Of a DNA stretch of 64,000 bases, positions 11,752 through 22,067 are shown piece by piece. The DNA lies in the NCBI GenBank assembly GCA_027604505.1, contig JADIIX010000001.1, forward strand, positions 62,001 to 126,000, written 5' to 3'. Every line of letters starts with the position of its first letter. Positions within the stretch are counted from its first letter, which is position 1. The position numbers and the translations under genes were made by a program. The notes beneath the pieces are model-generated. The model was not told the origin of the DNA. It was given only the letters and a program-made list of their open reading frames with translations, and did not search any database. The stretch comes from Gonapodya sp. JEL0774. Taxonomy: Eukaryota; Monoblepharomycota; Monoblepharidomycetes; Monoblepharidales; Gonapodyaceae.

Positions 11752-14305
11752 TCACAGTTTCTTTCCCTGCTCAAGCGCCTTACTACGGTCCTTGTACCCC
11801 TCAAAGGCTTTACGGACTTTCTCACCTCGCCGCAACTCCAATTTCCCAATCTGCTGTGTATGTACCTCATCAGGCTATGGAAAACGTAATATATCGCGAG
11901 TTAAATCGCATCAGCGGGAGAAACAGCATGTCTATCATACGCACCCCATCGACAAATCTCAAAGTCCTCGCATTCGAAAACTTGAAAGAAAACAAAAATA
12001 AGGAATTAGTGGTGATAGAATATTTCAGTCTGGAGTGATACACCGTACCATCTCCGCAAGTTCGTGGTCAGCTGAAACACCACCCGCTCCATGCAACTGC
12101 ACTGCACGGTCAATGACGCGCTGCAATACGTTCGGGACGATAACCTTGGCTGCACGGTTCGAAAAGAGGTATAAGAGGTCCGCAGCCACTCATTTGTACG
12201 ATCTTGCTCACCCATCGCAATCTCACGGAGGGCGGCCTTCGTGCCCACTTTGTCAATCATGTCCGCAGCCTGGTTGTTGTGACAAGATCACACACCAATA
12301 TGTCAGTGCATAGCAGGACAACCACACAAAGCAAGCAGGCCGGGCCACTCACCAATAATACGAGCAGTCTCGCTTGATCTATTTCCATTCGACTGGTCGC
12401 AATATCCCACTGTACCTTCTGGAAATTTCCTTTAAGTTGCCCAAATGGTCGGCGGTTTGGATTGGTCGCTTCCGCGATGAGCTTGTCGAGGGCCCGCTCA
12501 GCCTGAAGTAAAATGGTGGATGAAGTATCGGCATTCGAGGTACGATTCTGGATAGAATGCTGAGTTTCAAATATGTACCTGTCCAATAGCACGCATAGCG
12601 TGATGAATGCGACCTAAGAAAATCAAGTTCATCTCAGAAATCCTGCCCGATCGAATGTGTCCACGATAAACTCACCAGGCCCCATGCGACCCTGCATAAC
12701 TTCGAAGCCACGTCCTTCTCCCAGCACAATGTTTTCCATGGGGATAACAACGTTCTCCAGAAGGATCTCGCAGTGACCAATTGGGGCGTCATCTGCACAT
12801 TCCGATTCGAATCAGACGATGAACAACAATCTGCCAAAAAGTTTCGAGACATCACCTTCTCCCTAATACAACCCAAATGTCTCAGTAAAAGCACCTCATG
12901 TCAAACGAACATGAGATTCCACACTTACAAAAACCGTCAAGTTCCTGACAATGGTTATTCCCGGTGTATCCCGAGGAATTAGGACGATCGACTGCTGCCG
13001 ATGAACCTCCGGGTGGTCGGGAGCAGTTTTACCCAAAAGAATATAGAGTTTAGTTCGCGGGTTGTTTCCATCTTGGTCGAAGGAGACAAGTGTCTGTTAG
13101 TATAAGGGACACACATTATGTGTGGTTGCCCACTAACTGGTTATCCACCACTTCCGCCCGTTTATGACATAATTGCCCCTGCCATCGCGCTCGATTCGTG
13201 TCGAGACGTTAGTAGCATCTGACGAAGCCTGGTTCGGTTCGGTCATCAAGAATGCGGAGTGAATCTCCCCTCGGAAAAGTGGTTCAAGCCATTTCTTTTT
13301 CTGTGCATCGGTGCCATATTTGGCGAGGAGCTCCATCTAATAAAAGCACCAGCGAATGCAAAATGAGCGAATGCAATCATCTCCGCAACGTGATTCAGAA
13401 CCCACATTACCAGTGTCCGGGGCATTGCAGCTGTTTGGGAATACAGTAGACGTTTGTGCATGGTCACAGTTACCGATACCGCTTAAGGGTTACTCACTTG
13501 CAAGCTAGTGGTGCGACAGTAGTGGAGCGACCCAGAATCTCACAAAGCACACCATCTGGCAACCAATGTAAAAACATTCGCAACGAGATCCGAAAGACCG
13601 GGATTTACATTGAACCAGGTAGTCAGATACCCAGAAGATTGCATTGTATACCTTAAAGATCTAATAATGTCAGTTTCACTCACATTCGAGGTTTGTTAAG
13701 CCCGGCGATGTGAAACCTTCGTAATGGTTGGGGAGGAACATGTTGAACTGCCCGCGCGACATAGCGTTAACCTCATTATCCTTCTAAAAGTCTCGTCCAA
13801 GCTGAATATGACTTACAAGTCCAAGACTTTTCGCCTTCGCTCTCAATTCATCGATGATGGGAGGGAAGCGGGAAAAACGATCATTGCTCCCCTTCTTAGA
13901 GTTTCCGAGTTGCTATAGCCCACGGAGATTCCGGGTAATGTACAAGATGACAGTGGAGCAATGATATCACAAAATTAGTGTGGTGTGACGCCAAATGTCA
14001 TGAGATATGTGGCTCCCCGCCGCAAAATCTGTTCCGATAACTCACCTCCTCGAACAGCTTCTCAGCCGGAATACAGTCACGCTATATGATCATCATACAA
14101 CATGGGGGCCCAGCCATCAGGTTTTGGTGGAATCCGGTTGCCATTCGAGTGTGGCATTGAAGTGTTCTTGTTCAGTTCCGATTCCGACTTCACTTGACTC
14201 CGTTGCAGTTTCCGAAGAGCCACAAACCTCGACGAAATCCTCCAAAATAGCTTTGAGCTTCTGTGCTTTCGGCGAGAGTGTCACCAAGGATGGAACGGTG
14301 GTCAT
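11752..14305 (-). CDS. ACAD10/11-like acyl-CoA dehydrogenase (second of the pair)
   Basis: An acyl-CoA dehydrogenase resembling the ACAD10/ACAD11 dehydrogenase domain. The start is the ATG at 14303-14305 ([15 protein letters not shown]); an intron then joins ILEDFVE to [12 protein letters not shown] (about 14040-14080). Next come [31 protein letters not shown] (about 13690-13760), then [20 protein letters not shown] and [16 protein letters not shown] (about 13200-13335), with the typical TEP...(A/G)SSDA motif and YVINGRKWW. It ends [22 protein letters not shown] with the stop at 11752-11754. The -KKL end is only weakly like a peroxisomal PTS1. It differs clearly from its neighbour, so the pair is not a recent duplication. 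There is no kinase or phosphatase domain, unlike animal ACAD10/11. Confidence 0.88.
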
Positions 14306-14499
14306 ACTTTCTCTGCGGATTGAAACGATGCAAGTGACTCCCGCTGGCAACACACACACGTCAAAAGAGGATCAAAACGATAGACCACAGCTGATCTGCC
14401 CACAAGAATGTCTGACAAGAAATTACTTGATATATTTGCACTTCAAGGGAAAATTAGCAAGAGATTGCACTCTCTCTACGCCCATCTTTTCGAGTCCTA

Positions 14500-15576
14500 T
14501 TATGAAGTTTACTGTGCCCGCTGGACAAATGTCTGAGTCCCGCACAGAAATCAGATGTAACTGTGTCCAGCCAACGCGACAGCGTCCCATACACGCTAAA
14601 GATTTAAGCGAACTCACCTTCACTGCCCTGTCTGCCAAATCCAACGGCTTCTTCTCTTCGTTATTCTGTGCATCCAAAGACGCTCCTTTGCCTATCAAAA
14701 GTACCGCAGTAGAACCGTGTCCTTCCTCGCAGGCGAGGTGTCTGTGCGTCAGGACGGAAGTGATCAGGAAAATCACTCGAAATTCTTGAGCTATGGTTGC
14801 CCTACGGTATGGTAACTCACAAAGGTGTGTTTCCTTGTTTATCTTCCTTGTCCACTTCCGCTCCCGCTGCCAACAAGAGCTCCACCATTTTGTCATAACC
14901 TTTTGCAGAGGCACGATGAAGAGCCGTCTGCCGATTCGAGTCCACAGCGTTCGTGTTCGCCTTTGCACCTGCCGGGGGATTCAAGAGGAGTTTGACTATA
15001 TCGAGCCGGTTTTTGGAAGCAGCGTACTGGCGCAAATGTTGTGATGGCGACAACTGAGTGCGGAGGTAAGAGGCGGAGTGACCTCTACTCAACGTCTCTC
15101 ACATGCAGAGGAGCCTGACCATTTTCGTTCTTTAGGTTCACGTTTGCTTGAGTGACAATCAGACAATCAAACCCTGATCGTTTTTGTCTTCGTGAACCGC
15201 TAAACTCACCTCCAGCACGTAGCACCAATTCTAAGCAGTCTGTTTGGCCTACAAATTGTCTCAAAAAGTTCTGACATCCACTTCCAGACTCTCAAAATTG
15301 ACATAACTCCTGTATCACACCTGTTGCTGTCGCAATCATCACTGGTGTCCAACCCGCGTCGTCCGTTGCGTTCACATCTGATCCCTTTTCCAGAAGCAGC
15401 GTCACGAGATCTGGCTTTCCACTGGAGCATGCCCAATGCAGGGCCGTTCGTTCGTCGTCATCCTTCGCGCGAACTAACGAGGGGGTGGCAGACAGTAGAG
15501 AGGACGCCGTGGCCAAATCTCCTGAAAGCGCCACGCTGAAGATGGTTGGCAACGCGCTGGATGGGTTTGGAGGCAT
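14500..15576 (-). CDS. Gankyrin/Nas6-like ankyrin-repeat proteasome chaperone
   Basis: An ankyrin-repeat protein resembling PSMD10 (gankyrin)/Nas6, the chaperone that binds the Rpt3 ATPase during 19S proteasome assembly. The start is the ATG at 15574-15576. Repeats read RTALHWACSSGKPDLVTLLL and AGWTPVMIATATG (about 15300-15460), then PLHYAASKNRLDIVKLLL, RQTALHRASAKGYDKMVELL (about 14870-15035) and HLACEEGHGSTAVLLIGKGA with KKPLDLADRAVK (about 14630-14740). Whole-protein length of about 230-240 residues fits the family. The end is ambiguous: after the donor at AVK|GTGAGT the next acceptor leads almost at once to a stop near 14510, while a longer frame runs to 14423. Divergent from RPB6 over 278 bases. 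Confidence 0.82.
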
Positions 15577-15854
15577 ATTTTATTTGCGGTGGGAGGGCAT
15601 AATGCAAGGAATGCTCAGCACAACCAACTTTGGTCAGTGATCCTGGTGCGTTATTGCTCACCCTGTTGTTTTCCTTTCCCTGCCGGACAGTTTCAGTTCA
15701 GCCAGGACACGGGAAACGAGGTGCCATCTTTCGTGTCTTGCTGAAATGCACTCAATGGCGTGTGCTAAGCATGACTGGGACTCCCGCTAGCCCTGCTCTC
15801 TCTTTGTCCTTGCCTTTCTCCCCTTTCTCCTGCCTTTATCCTTCTCACCTGACA

Positions 15855-16382
15855 TGTCGGACGACGAGGGCGACTTTGGCCCGGGCGGTGGCGCTGACGA
15901 TGTCTATGACGAGGACGAAATGGAAGAAGACAACCCCGAGATGTACGAGGAGAATGAAGAACAACAGGAGGACCAGGACCAACATCCAGATCTAGACGGC
16001 GCAGCTGAAATGGAACCTGATGCTCCGGATGGGGCAAGTGGAGGTGCGGGTGGCGCGAACGGACATTATGAGGGCGGAGGGGCGGCCCATGGAGCAGGGG
16101 GTGGGGCCCATCTCGGTCCCATTTCACCCGGAGAAGTTCCCAAAGAAAAGCGAACGACGACTCCGTACCTCACAAAGTACGAACGTGCGCGCCTTCTTGG
16201 TACGCGTGCCCTCCAGATATCCATGAACGCGCCCGTCATGGTGGATTTGGAAGGGGAAACTGACCCCCTCGATATTGCACAGAAAGAACTGCAAGCTAAG
16301 AAAATTCCTCTGCTTGTGAGGAGGTATCTGCCGGACGGCAGCTGGGAGGATTGGTCCGTGGAGGAACTTATCATTGAGTGAT
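15855..16382 (+). CDS. RPB6: RNA polymerases I, II and III shared subunit RPABC2 (RPB6)
   Basis: A common subunit of the three nuclear RNA polymerases, bridging the clamp and the assembly of the two large subunits. It is intronless, with ATG at 15854-15856 and stop at 16379-16381 (edges within a base or so). The N-terminal half is acidic and Gly-rich ([12 protein letters not shown]), as in all RPB6 proteins. The conserved C-terminal core is intact: [20 protein letters not shown], then [39 protein letters not shown] and WSVEELII. At about 175 residues it is a little longer than yeast Rpo26 because of the Gly/Ala-rich insert around residues 50-85. A strongly pyrimidine-rich tract lies just upstream (15795-15848). 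Confidence 0.96.
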
Positions 16383-16905
16383 CAAATAGCTTACGTTTGC
16401 GTAGTTCGGAGTCTTGATGCCAGTTCTGTAGGTGAGTTTCCATCTCACCGGCTTTTTTTTTTTAAAAAATAATTCCAAAACGCTTGTTGACATGCAGATT
16501 TAATTAGATTCTGTGCGAGGACTCCTGTACATTTTCTCAATCCACACACATGCACATAACTGTCCATGCCGTCCCATCCGTTCAACTTCACGAGAGCCGG
16601 TGCCTTTCCGTTTTCAAAGTCTTGCATTCCCACCTCGATAAGAGGTTCAGGCTTGGCAAATGAGTAATTTGTGAATGGCGATCCCACTACGCTTCCTGGA
16701 GTGTGAAGTTGAGCCAGCCCGACAACTTTGTTGGTGACCATCAAGTATAAAGAACGACTACGACTACCAGGACGGTCACATAATGACCAAACGCGCGAAG
16801 CTTGGAAAGTAAATTCTCCCTTATTGAATTACAAATTTCTTACAGCAAATCCTTTGGGGAAGCTCCCCCGCGGAGGTCCATTCGTTGACTCCACAACAAC
16901 GTTCT
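16383..16905. other. Convergent 3' intergenic, RPB6 and ALDH
   Basis: About 520 bases between converging stops. It has a T-tract and A-tract at 16457-16475. A minus-strand frame of 99 codons at 16445-16744 has an ATG but no family signal, and would lie downstream of the ALDH stop. I see no supportable gene. Confidence 0.45.
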
Positions 16906-19465
16906 TCACTTGTTCAAGCGCCGTGCATAGAAAGCAACCCCCACCGCTGCCACCATCACAAGCCCCGCAACTTTGACAAGCAGACTTCCTTCTGCTGGGA
17001 GCTTCCTCTTGGCCAAGCTCTCCAAGGTTGCCAAGTTCTTCTCGTTGTACGGAGGGAACCTTCCAGTAAACCCGTCCATTTTTTCAGAGAACCAATCAAG
17101 CGGTTTCTCGAGGACGGTTTTGTTGTGCGTGTAGGCAAGAAAACCGTATTTTCCATGGAGTGAGCCCATACCTGAGTTGCCGATTCCTTCACCGTTCACG
17201 TTCATGAAAGAGACCTTCACTTTCAGGAAGTTTACTTTAATCTTCAAGCTAAGCTGTACTCACCACCAAACGGTGCCGAGTCACTGGCGTACTGGTACGT
17301 TGCGTCATTCTGTTCAAGGGAACAAGCAAACATAGTGAGAGGAGTCTAACGTCCCCCAAAGTTCCCCTACATGCTATACCACTCACCACCACAACACTGC
17401 CCGACACAGCTGACTGATGCACCTTTGCCGCCGTCGCTTTGTTCTTGGTGAAGACGTACAAGGCCAATGGTCTCTCACCAGCCTTCACGAAATCAATAGC
17501 GGCATCCACTCCGGCACACTCTAAAATCGGCAACACGGGCCCGAAGATCTCCTGCGACATCAACGGTCCATCCTTTTTCACACCCGCGATGATGGTCGGC
17601 TCGATGAAGCACTTCTCTTCGTCCCACTTGCCACCTGTGACAAGGAACGACCCTGGCTGGACCTTTTGTTGGTCAATCAGAGCACCAATTCGACGCGTGT
17701 GGCTGCGGTTGACGATTCTAGCAAGGTCAGGGGACGACGATGGGTCCGTCCCAAAGAAGTCAAGGACATTCTGGCGCACTTCAGCGACGAGGGGCTGGAG
17801 GAGGTGAGGGGGGCAAAGGACGTAGTCAGGGGCGATACCTAAAGCGAGTTATTGAATTGTAAACGTGGGGAGTGAATGAAGAGGATCTTGTGAGATTCAT
17901 GCGACACACGTTTTGAAAGCTCGAATCGCGGACTAACATGTCTGCCCGGCGTTGAAAAATTTCGTCCCGACGAGTCTTTTGGCAGCCCGGGCAATGTCTA
18001 AGGGTGTGAGCGCCGGATCGATGATTACGGGGGACTTGCCGCCGAGCTCTGTGGCAAATGAAGAAATTGTGGTTCATGTCATACATGCGAAAACAAGATT
18101 ATCATTTCGGTGAAACAGATTAGAAGCCGGTTGAGGGATACAAGGCGATGAACGTAAATGAGAGGACTCCAACGCACCCAACACGACGGGGGTGAGATAC
18201 TTTGCTGCAGCAGCCATAATGATCTGAAACAGAGACCGAGACATGGAGAAGAAACGTGGCAATACAGAGGGGATACAAAAGCACGGAATTTAGTGAGATG
18301 GTCATACAGAGTACTCTAACGAAGGCTCCGTTCACCAACCTTGCCGACAGTGCTTTATGAAGGAAGGTAACATGTACCAAACAAAGAATCGACGAAATGG
18401 AATTATGGAGAACAACCAGCCATAATCTCAGTATGTATCAATCCTTGATCGATCCGAATGTCGAACTCACGTACTCCCGGTGTAAGTGATGTGATCAAAT
18501 CTCTTCTCCAGCAGCGCCGTTGTCTCCTTCACGCCTCCATTAACCACGAAAATGGCCTCGCGATCGAGATACTTCGGTACGAGTTGGGCGATGAGCATAG
18601 CGGCATTGGGGGTAAGCTCACTTGGTTTGAGCACTGCAGCGTTACCTGCAGCGAGTGCAGATGTGAGGGGTTTAAAGATGAGGTCAAATGGGTAGTTCTT
18701 GTACGGGAGAGTGAAGTGTTAGACGATTGCGAGGTCACTGTGCACTTGGAGCGATGCGGTAGTAATTCTCACCCACGGAGCGATGATGAGACAGACTCCG
18801 AATGGTTCTTTGTGTACTGACAGCTCCGCACCCGTTTCAGTGAGACCTTTTTCTGGGTAGTCAGGTTTTGCCCACTTGTCAAGATTTTCAAAGGTGACTG
18901 GCATTCCAACATATCGAAAACGCGACAATGTTGGCGGTTGACGGATACACACCAAAAGTCATGGCAACACTTACAGACAATATGGTTTAGGTCGAGGACG
19001 TACTCGCTGTTGATTGTGAGTGAGGAAGAGATTTTCAGACAAATTGAAACGATCGCAAAGATGTGACCACATAAACTCACGCCAACTTCCATCACCGACA
19101 CCGAATTATTAAAACCGGGTCAATTAAAATTGACTTGAATACAACACAAAGAAATGAGTTTTGGTACTCACCGCGGCCTCGGTTGTGGGCTTTTTGAAGT
19201 CTTTCTGCACCGCGGCAATGATAGCCTTCGAGTTCTCATCGATGAGACGATAGAGAGCCCTCAATTGCTCTTTACGCCACTTGAGCGACTTGGTGCGCCC
19301 GGAATCGAAAGTTGCGCGCGCTGTGGATATGATCTCCAGGAGTAGCAAACAGTGTCTTGTATCGGGTGGCCAGCATGTAACAACCGAAACAACACCTTCG
19401 CTCACCTTATCGAGTTCATTGATGGGTGTCGCGCGGAATCCAGAAGCGTCGCCGGTGGTCGTCAT
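16906..19465 (-). CDS. ALDH3-type fatty aldehyde dehydrogenase, tail-anchored
   Basis: An NAD(P)-dependent aldehyde dehydrogenase of class 3, oxidising long-chain fatty aldehydes to acids (compare ALDH3A2 and yeast Hfd1). The start is the ATG at 19463-19465 ([10 protein letters not shown]). Then [20 protein letters not shown] (about 19230-19290), [26 protein letters not shown] near 18020-18050 (catalytic Glu region), and NAGQTC near 17935-17955 with the active-site Cys. Next are [25 protein letters not shown] (about 17540-17580) and [20 protein letters not shown]. The last about 30 residues ([20 protein letters not shown]) form a hydrophobic tail anchor followed by RRLNK, expected to place the enzyme on the ER, peroxisome or outer mitochondrial membrane. 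The stop is at 16906-16908. There are about nine exons. Confidence 0.92.
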
Positions 19466-21027
19466 TGGGACTTCGTGTTGGTTGTCGGCACACAATGAAG
19501 GACATGTGCCGAGCTGCCTGGATATCATACCCTCGCGGATAAACCTCCGGATTCCAAAAGTATAATAATGTCTCGCTCCATGGTGCGAGATACCAGGGAC
19601 CCAACTAATATAAGGGGTACGTCGTCTTAGACAAGCACTTTGGAGATAGTCTTATCTCCGTTCAAGCGGCGCCTTAACATGAAGATGCAATTCACATAAT
19701 GATAAGGTGACTCGATTCTCCCTGCACATAAAGGTGTATATGATTTTGTTTATGATCTCAATTTCAGACAGTTGTGAAGTCCAGATCACTCCCAACCAGA
19801 AGGTGGACACATCTCTCGCATATTAGGTGAGTTGACAAACTGTGCTCAGACCTAATCGGACCTTTCGTGGGCGGCAACGGCACCAGGACACACTCTTCTG
19901 GAGGCCTGGAACTATCTAACATCCGACCCCACGCCAGACTGCCATGACACAATTGGATCACGAGGATAAGTTGGTCAAGGAGCTCATGTCCGGACTTCTC
20001 ATCTTCGAACTCAATCGCTGCCCTTCGCTCATTCCTGTTCACGACTTCGAATGTGTTTCGTAGGATTGGGGGCTTTCCTGGCACCTTCGCCGAAGACCGT
20101 GCATACTTTCGGAGCCCGAATAGTTCACCTAGTTCACAGTATGCAGAATTGGAGGAAGCCGAGATTGTGATGAGATGGCTCTTCCCATAGACCACGTCAC
20201 CACACTCCACGATCGGATATTGGAAACAATTGAACAACTTTCCCGTACTCAACCACACAAAGTGAAGCTCTCAAATGTGCGGTTGAAGCGAAACAAATGG
20301 AGATGTTTAGTGGTGGTTGCAGCACAGAATCGAACTGATTATAGTTTGGTTCGCGCAGATTGGGTTTCTCTCGACGCGTCAAATTGAATGAATTCATTAC
20401 TGCTCATTCTTGGTGCAACAACATACTTGTTGAATCTTGAAACCAGGCTCTCTGTTTTGAATTTCCTCAAAAGCGTTGCTGCACCAAATGACCCCCCTGC
20501 AACTGGTGCGATTATGTTTCTCGGGATGACGACGTAATGCAAATCACGTCTGACATATGGATATTACAAGTACGGTAAGAGTCGTGATTACAGTCGAGGG
20601 GTTATCCCCTGGAGGGGATGAAGGGAACAGCGATTCGAAGCAGCAATCAATGGCTCGTAGTCTGAGCCTTGCCCCCAGTGCTGTAAAACTGCACCGTGTT
20701 TTGCCGCCGTGGTGGAATCTCAACTTCGGAATGCTGTACAGGAGTGTATGCCAGGGTGTCTACTATTACAGCACGCTAGGATGAACAAAAACCAAACCTT
20801 CAAGAAATGAATCAATTTGGGTACGGAAACCTTGAAACGTAAAGAGAATGCTCACCTCGTGATGAGATAATGTTGGAGGAGGGAAGATGAGAAAAATTAC
20901 TGGCTGCGGGATAAGCAAAAATGAAACGCGCCCGCGTGAAACCCCGATGACCACAAGGAATTTAATGCGGTGAGTGGTAGCGATAAAGTGTATAGTCATC
21001 TCCGGTATTACCAAGAGTGTATGAAAA
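19466..21027. other. Long intergenic stretch without a supportable gene
   Basis: About 1.5 kb between the ALDH gene and the left inverted-repeat arm. The longest frame, 19764-20258 (-), is 164 codons but starts at GTG, with no recognised domain; a 67-codon ATG frame lies at 20339-20542 (-). These could be remnants of a split gene, but nothing shows conservation. Both could equally be chance frames. Confidence 0.4.
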
Positions 21028-22014
21028 GCCACTCACAAGTCGAACATGATGCTTTGAATCGCAACCATAAACATATGATGCTGTAATACATTGTTCATCA
21101 ATATATTAACTTGTCCGACCAATCGTGGACGAGATGAGATTCCCGAGAATATGTCAGGGAGGACACATTCAGGAATCAGCAGCCACGGACACCATTTTGG
21201 TATGAAGACAATGTTGGTCGATGTTATGCAGGTTGTTGAGGAAATGTTTGAGTGTGTCGCAACTTCCCACACGCAAGGTATAAAACGACAGTGCCACGGG
21301 ACTGCAACAAAGGGAATCAAAATGCACAGACAGTGGTTGTGCGGGCCATATATTCTCCTCGCGCACGCCAGTTACCCAGGGGGCTTGCCCAAGATGGGAA
21401 ATGGTGGGCCAGCGGCCCCCCCTGGCGTCGCCCGCGAGTGGTAGCTACAGTACAAGAAGGTGATATACTAAGATGCAAGATGTTTCGCATTGCAGAGTAG
21501 ATGTCATACATGTGATGCCGGTCGAAATAGAGCAAACGGTGGAGTGTGATTAGGATGTTCCGTTCGACCCAATACATCTCAAAGCGCATAGGACGAGTTG
21601 TCGTACACTTACCTAAGCCACAACAGGACATATTTGACCCTCTCCGTTTGTCCCACTACTCGCATCCTCTAGCGCCATCACGGGTGACAAGGGCTGCAGC
21701 CTCGAAGCTCCCGGAAACTCAGCCCGGGCGCCGCTTTTCTGCAGTTTCCCACACATGGTCTACAAACCTGTCACAGGCGCCAGAGAGCGAGGTGAACCTG
21801 AAGAAGCGAGAAGGAGTCCACAAGTCCAACGTCAGGCAACGACACGCATAACAGAAGACTCCAACCACCGGACAAAACTCACTGAACGGTCGCATAAGCC
21901 CCACTCGGAAACTCATGGTCGCATCTAGCGTTGCAGGATTTCTTGTTGCTGTCGGGGATGGAGCTGAACGGAATGATTGGGAAATTCTTCGTGGATTGGA
22001 GAGAGGCTGGCCCC
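21028..22014. repeat. Left arm of a ~1 kb inverted repeat
   Basis: This segment recurs in reverse orientation at 31513-32509. Matching blocks can be followed along the whole length, for example 21560-21660 against 31880-31980 and 21900-22010 against 31515-31615, with scattered substitutions and small indels. The outer limit is the shared AGCCACTCACAAGTCGAAC at about 21028 and the inner limit is near AGAGAGGCTGGCCC at 22001-22014. No clear TG...CA ends or target-site duplication could be fixed by eye. It may be a solo LTR or another dispersed repeat. Confidence 0.9.
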
Positions 22015-22067
22015 AGGGCACCCGCCGGATACAGATTCTCTCAGACCGTTCATCCAAATCCGCGATA

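Noticed and set aside
15765-16127. 120-codon minus frame rich in His/Pro/Arg
   Set aside because: It is the complement of the RPB6 acidic N-terminus.
16445-16744. 99-codon minus frame between RPB6 and the ALDH gene
   Set aside because: No motif, lies in convergent 3' sequence, and ends in a poly-Lys caused by an A-tract.
8365-19465. A lipid-metabolism gene cluster (two ACADs, ALDH3)
   Set aside because: Gankyrin and RPB6 lie between, orientations vary and no regulator is present, so proximity is likely incidental.
19764-20258. 164-codon minus frame
   Set aside because: It starts at GTG with no ATG near it, has no recognisable domain and no splice context; too weak to call a gene.
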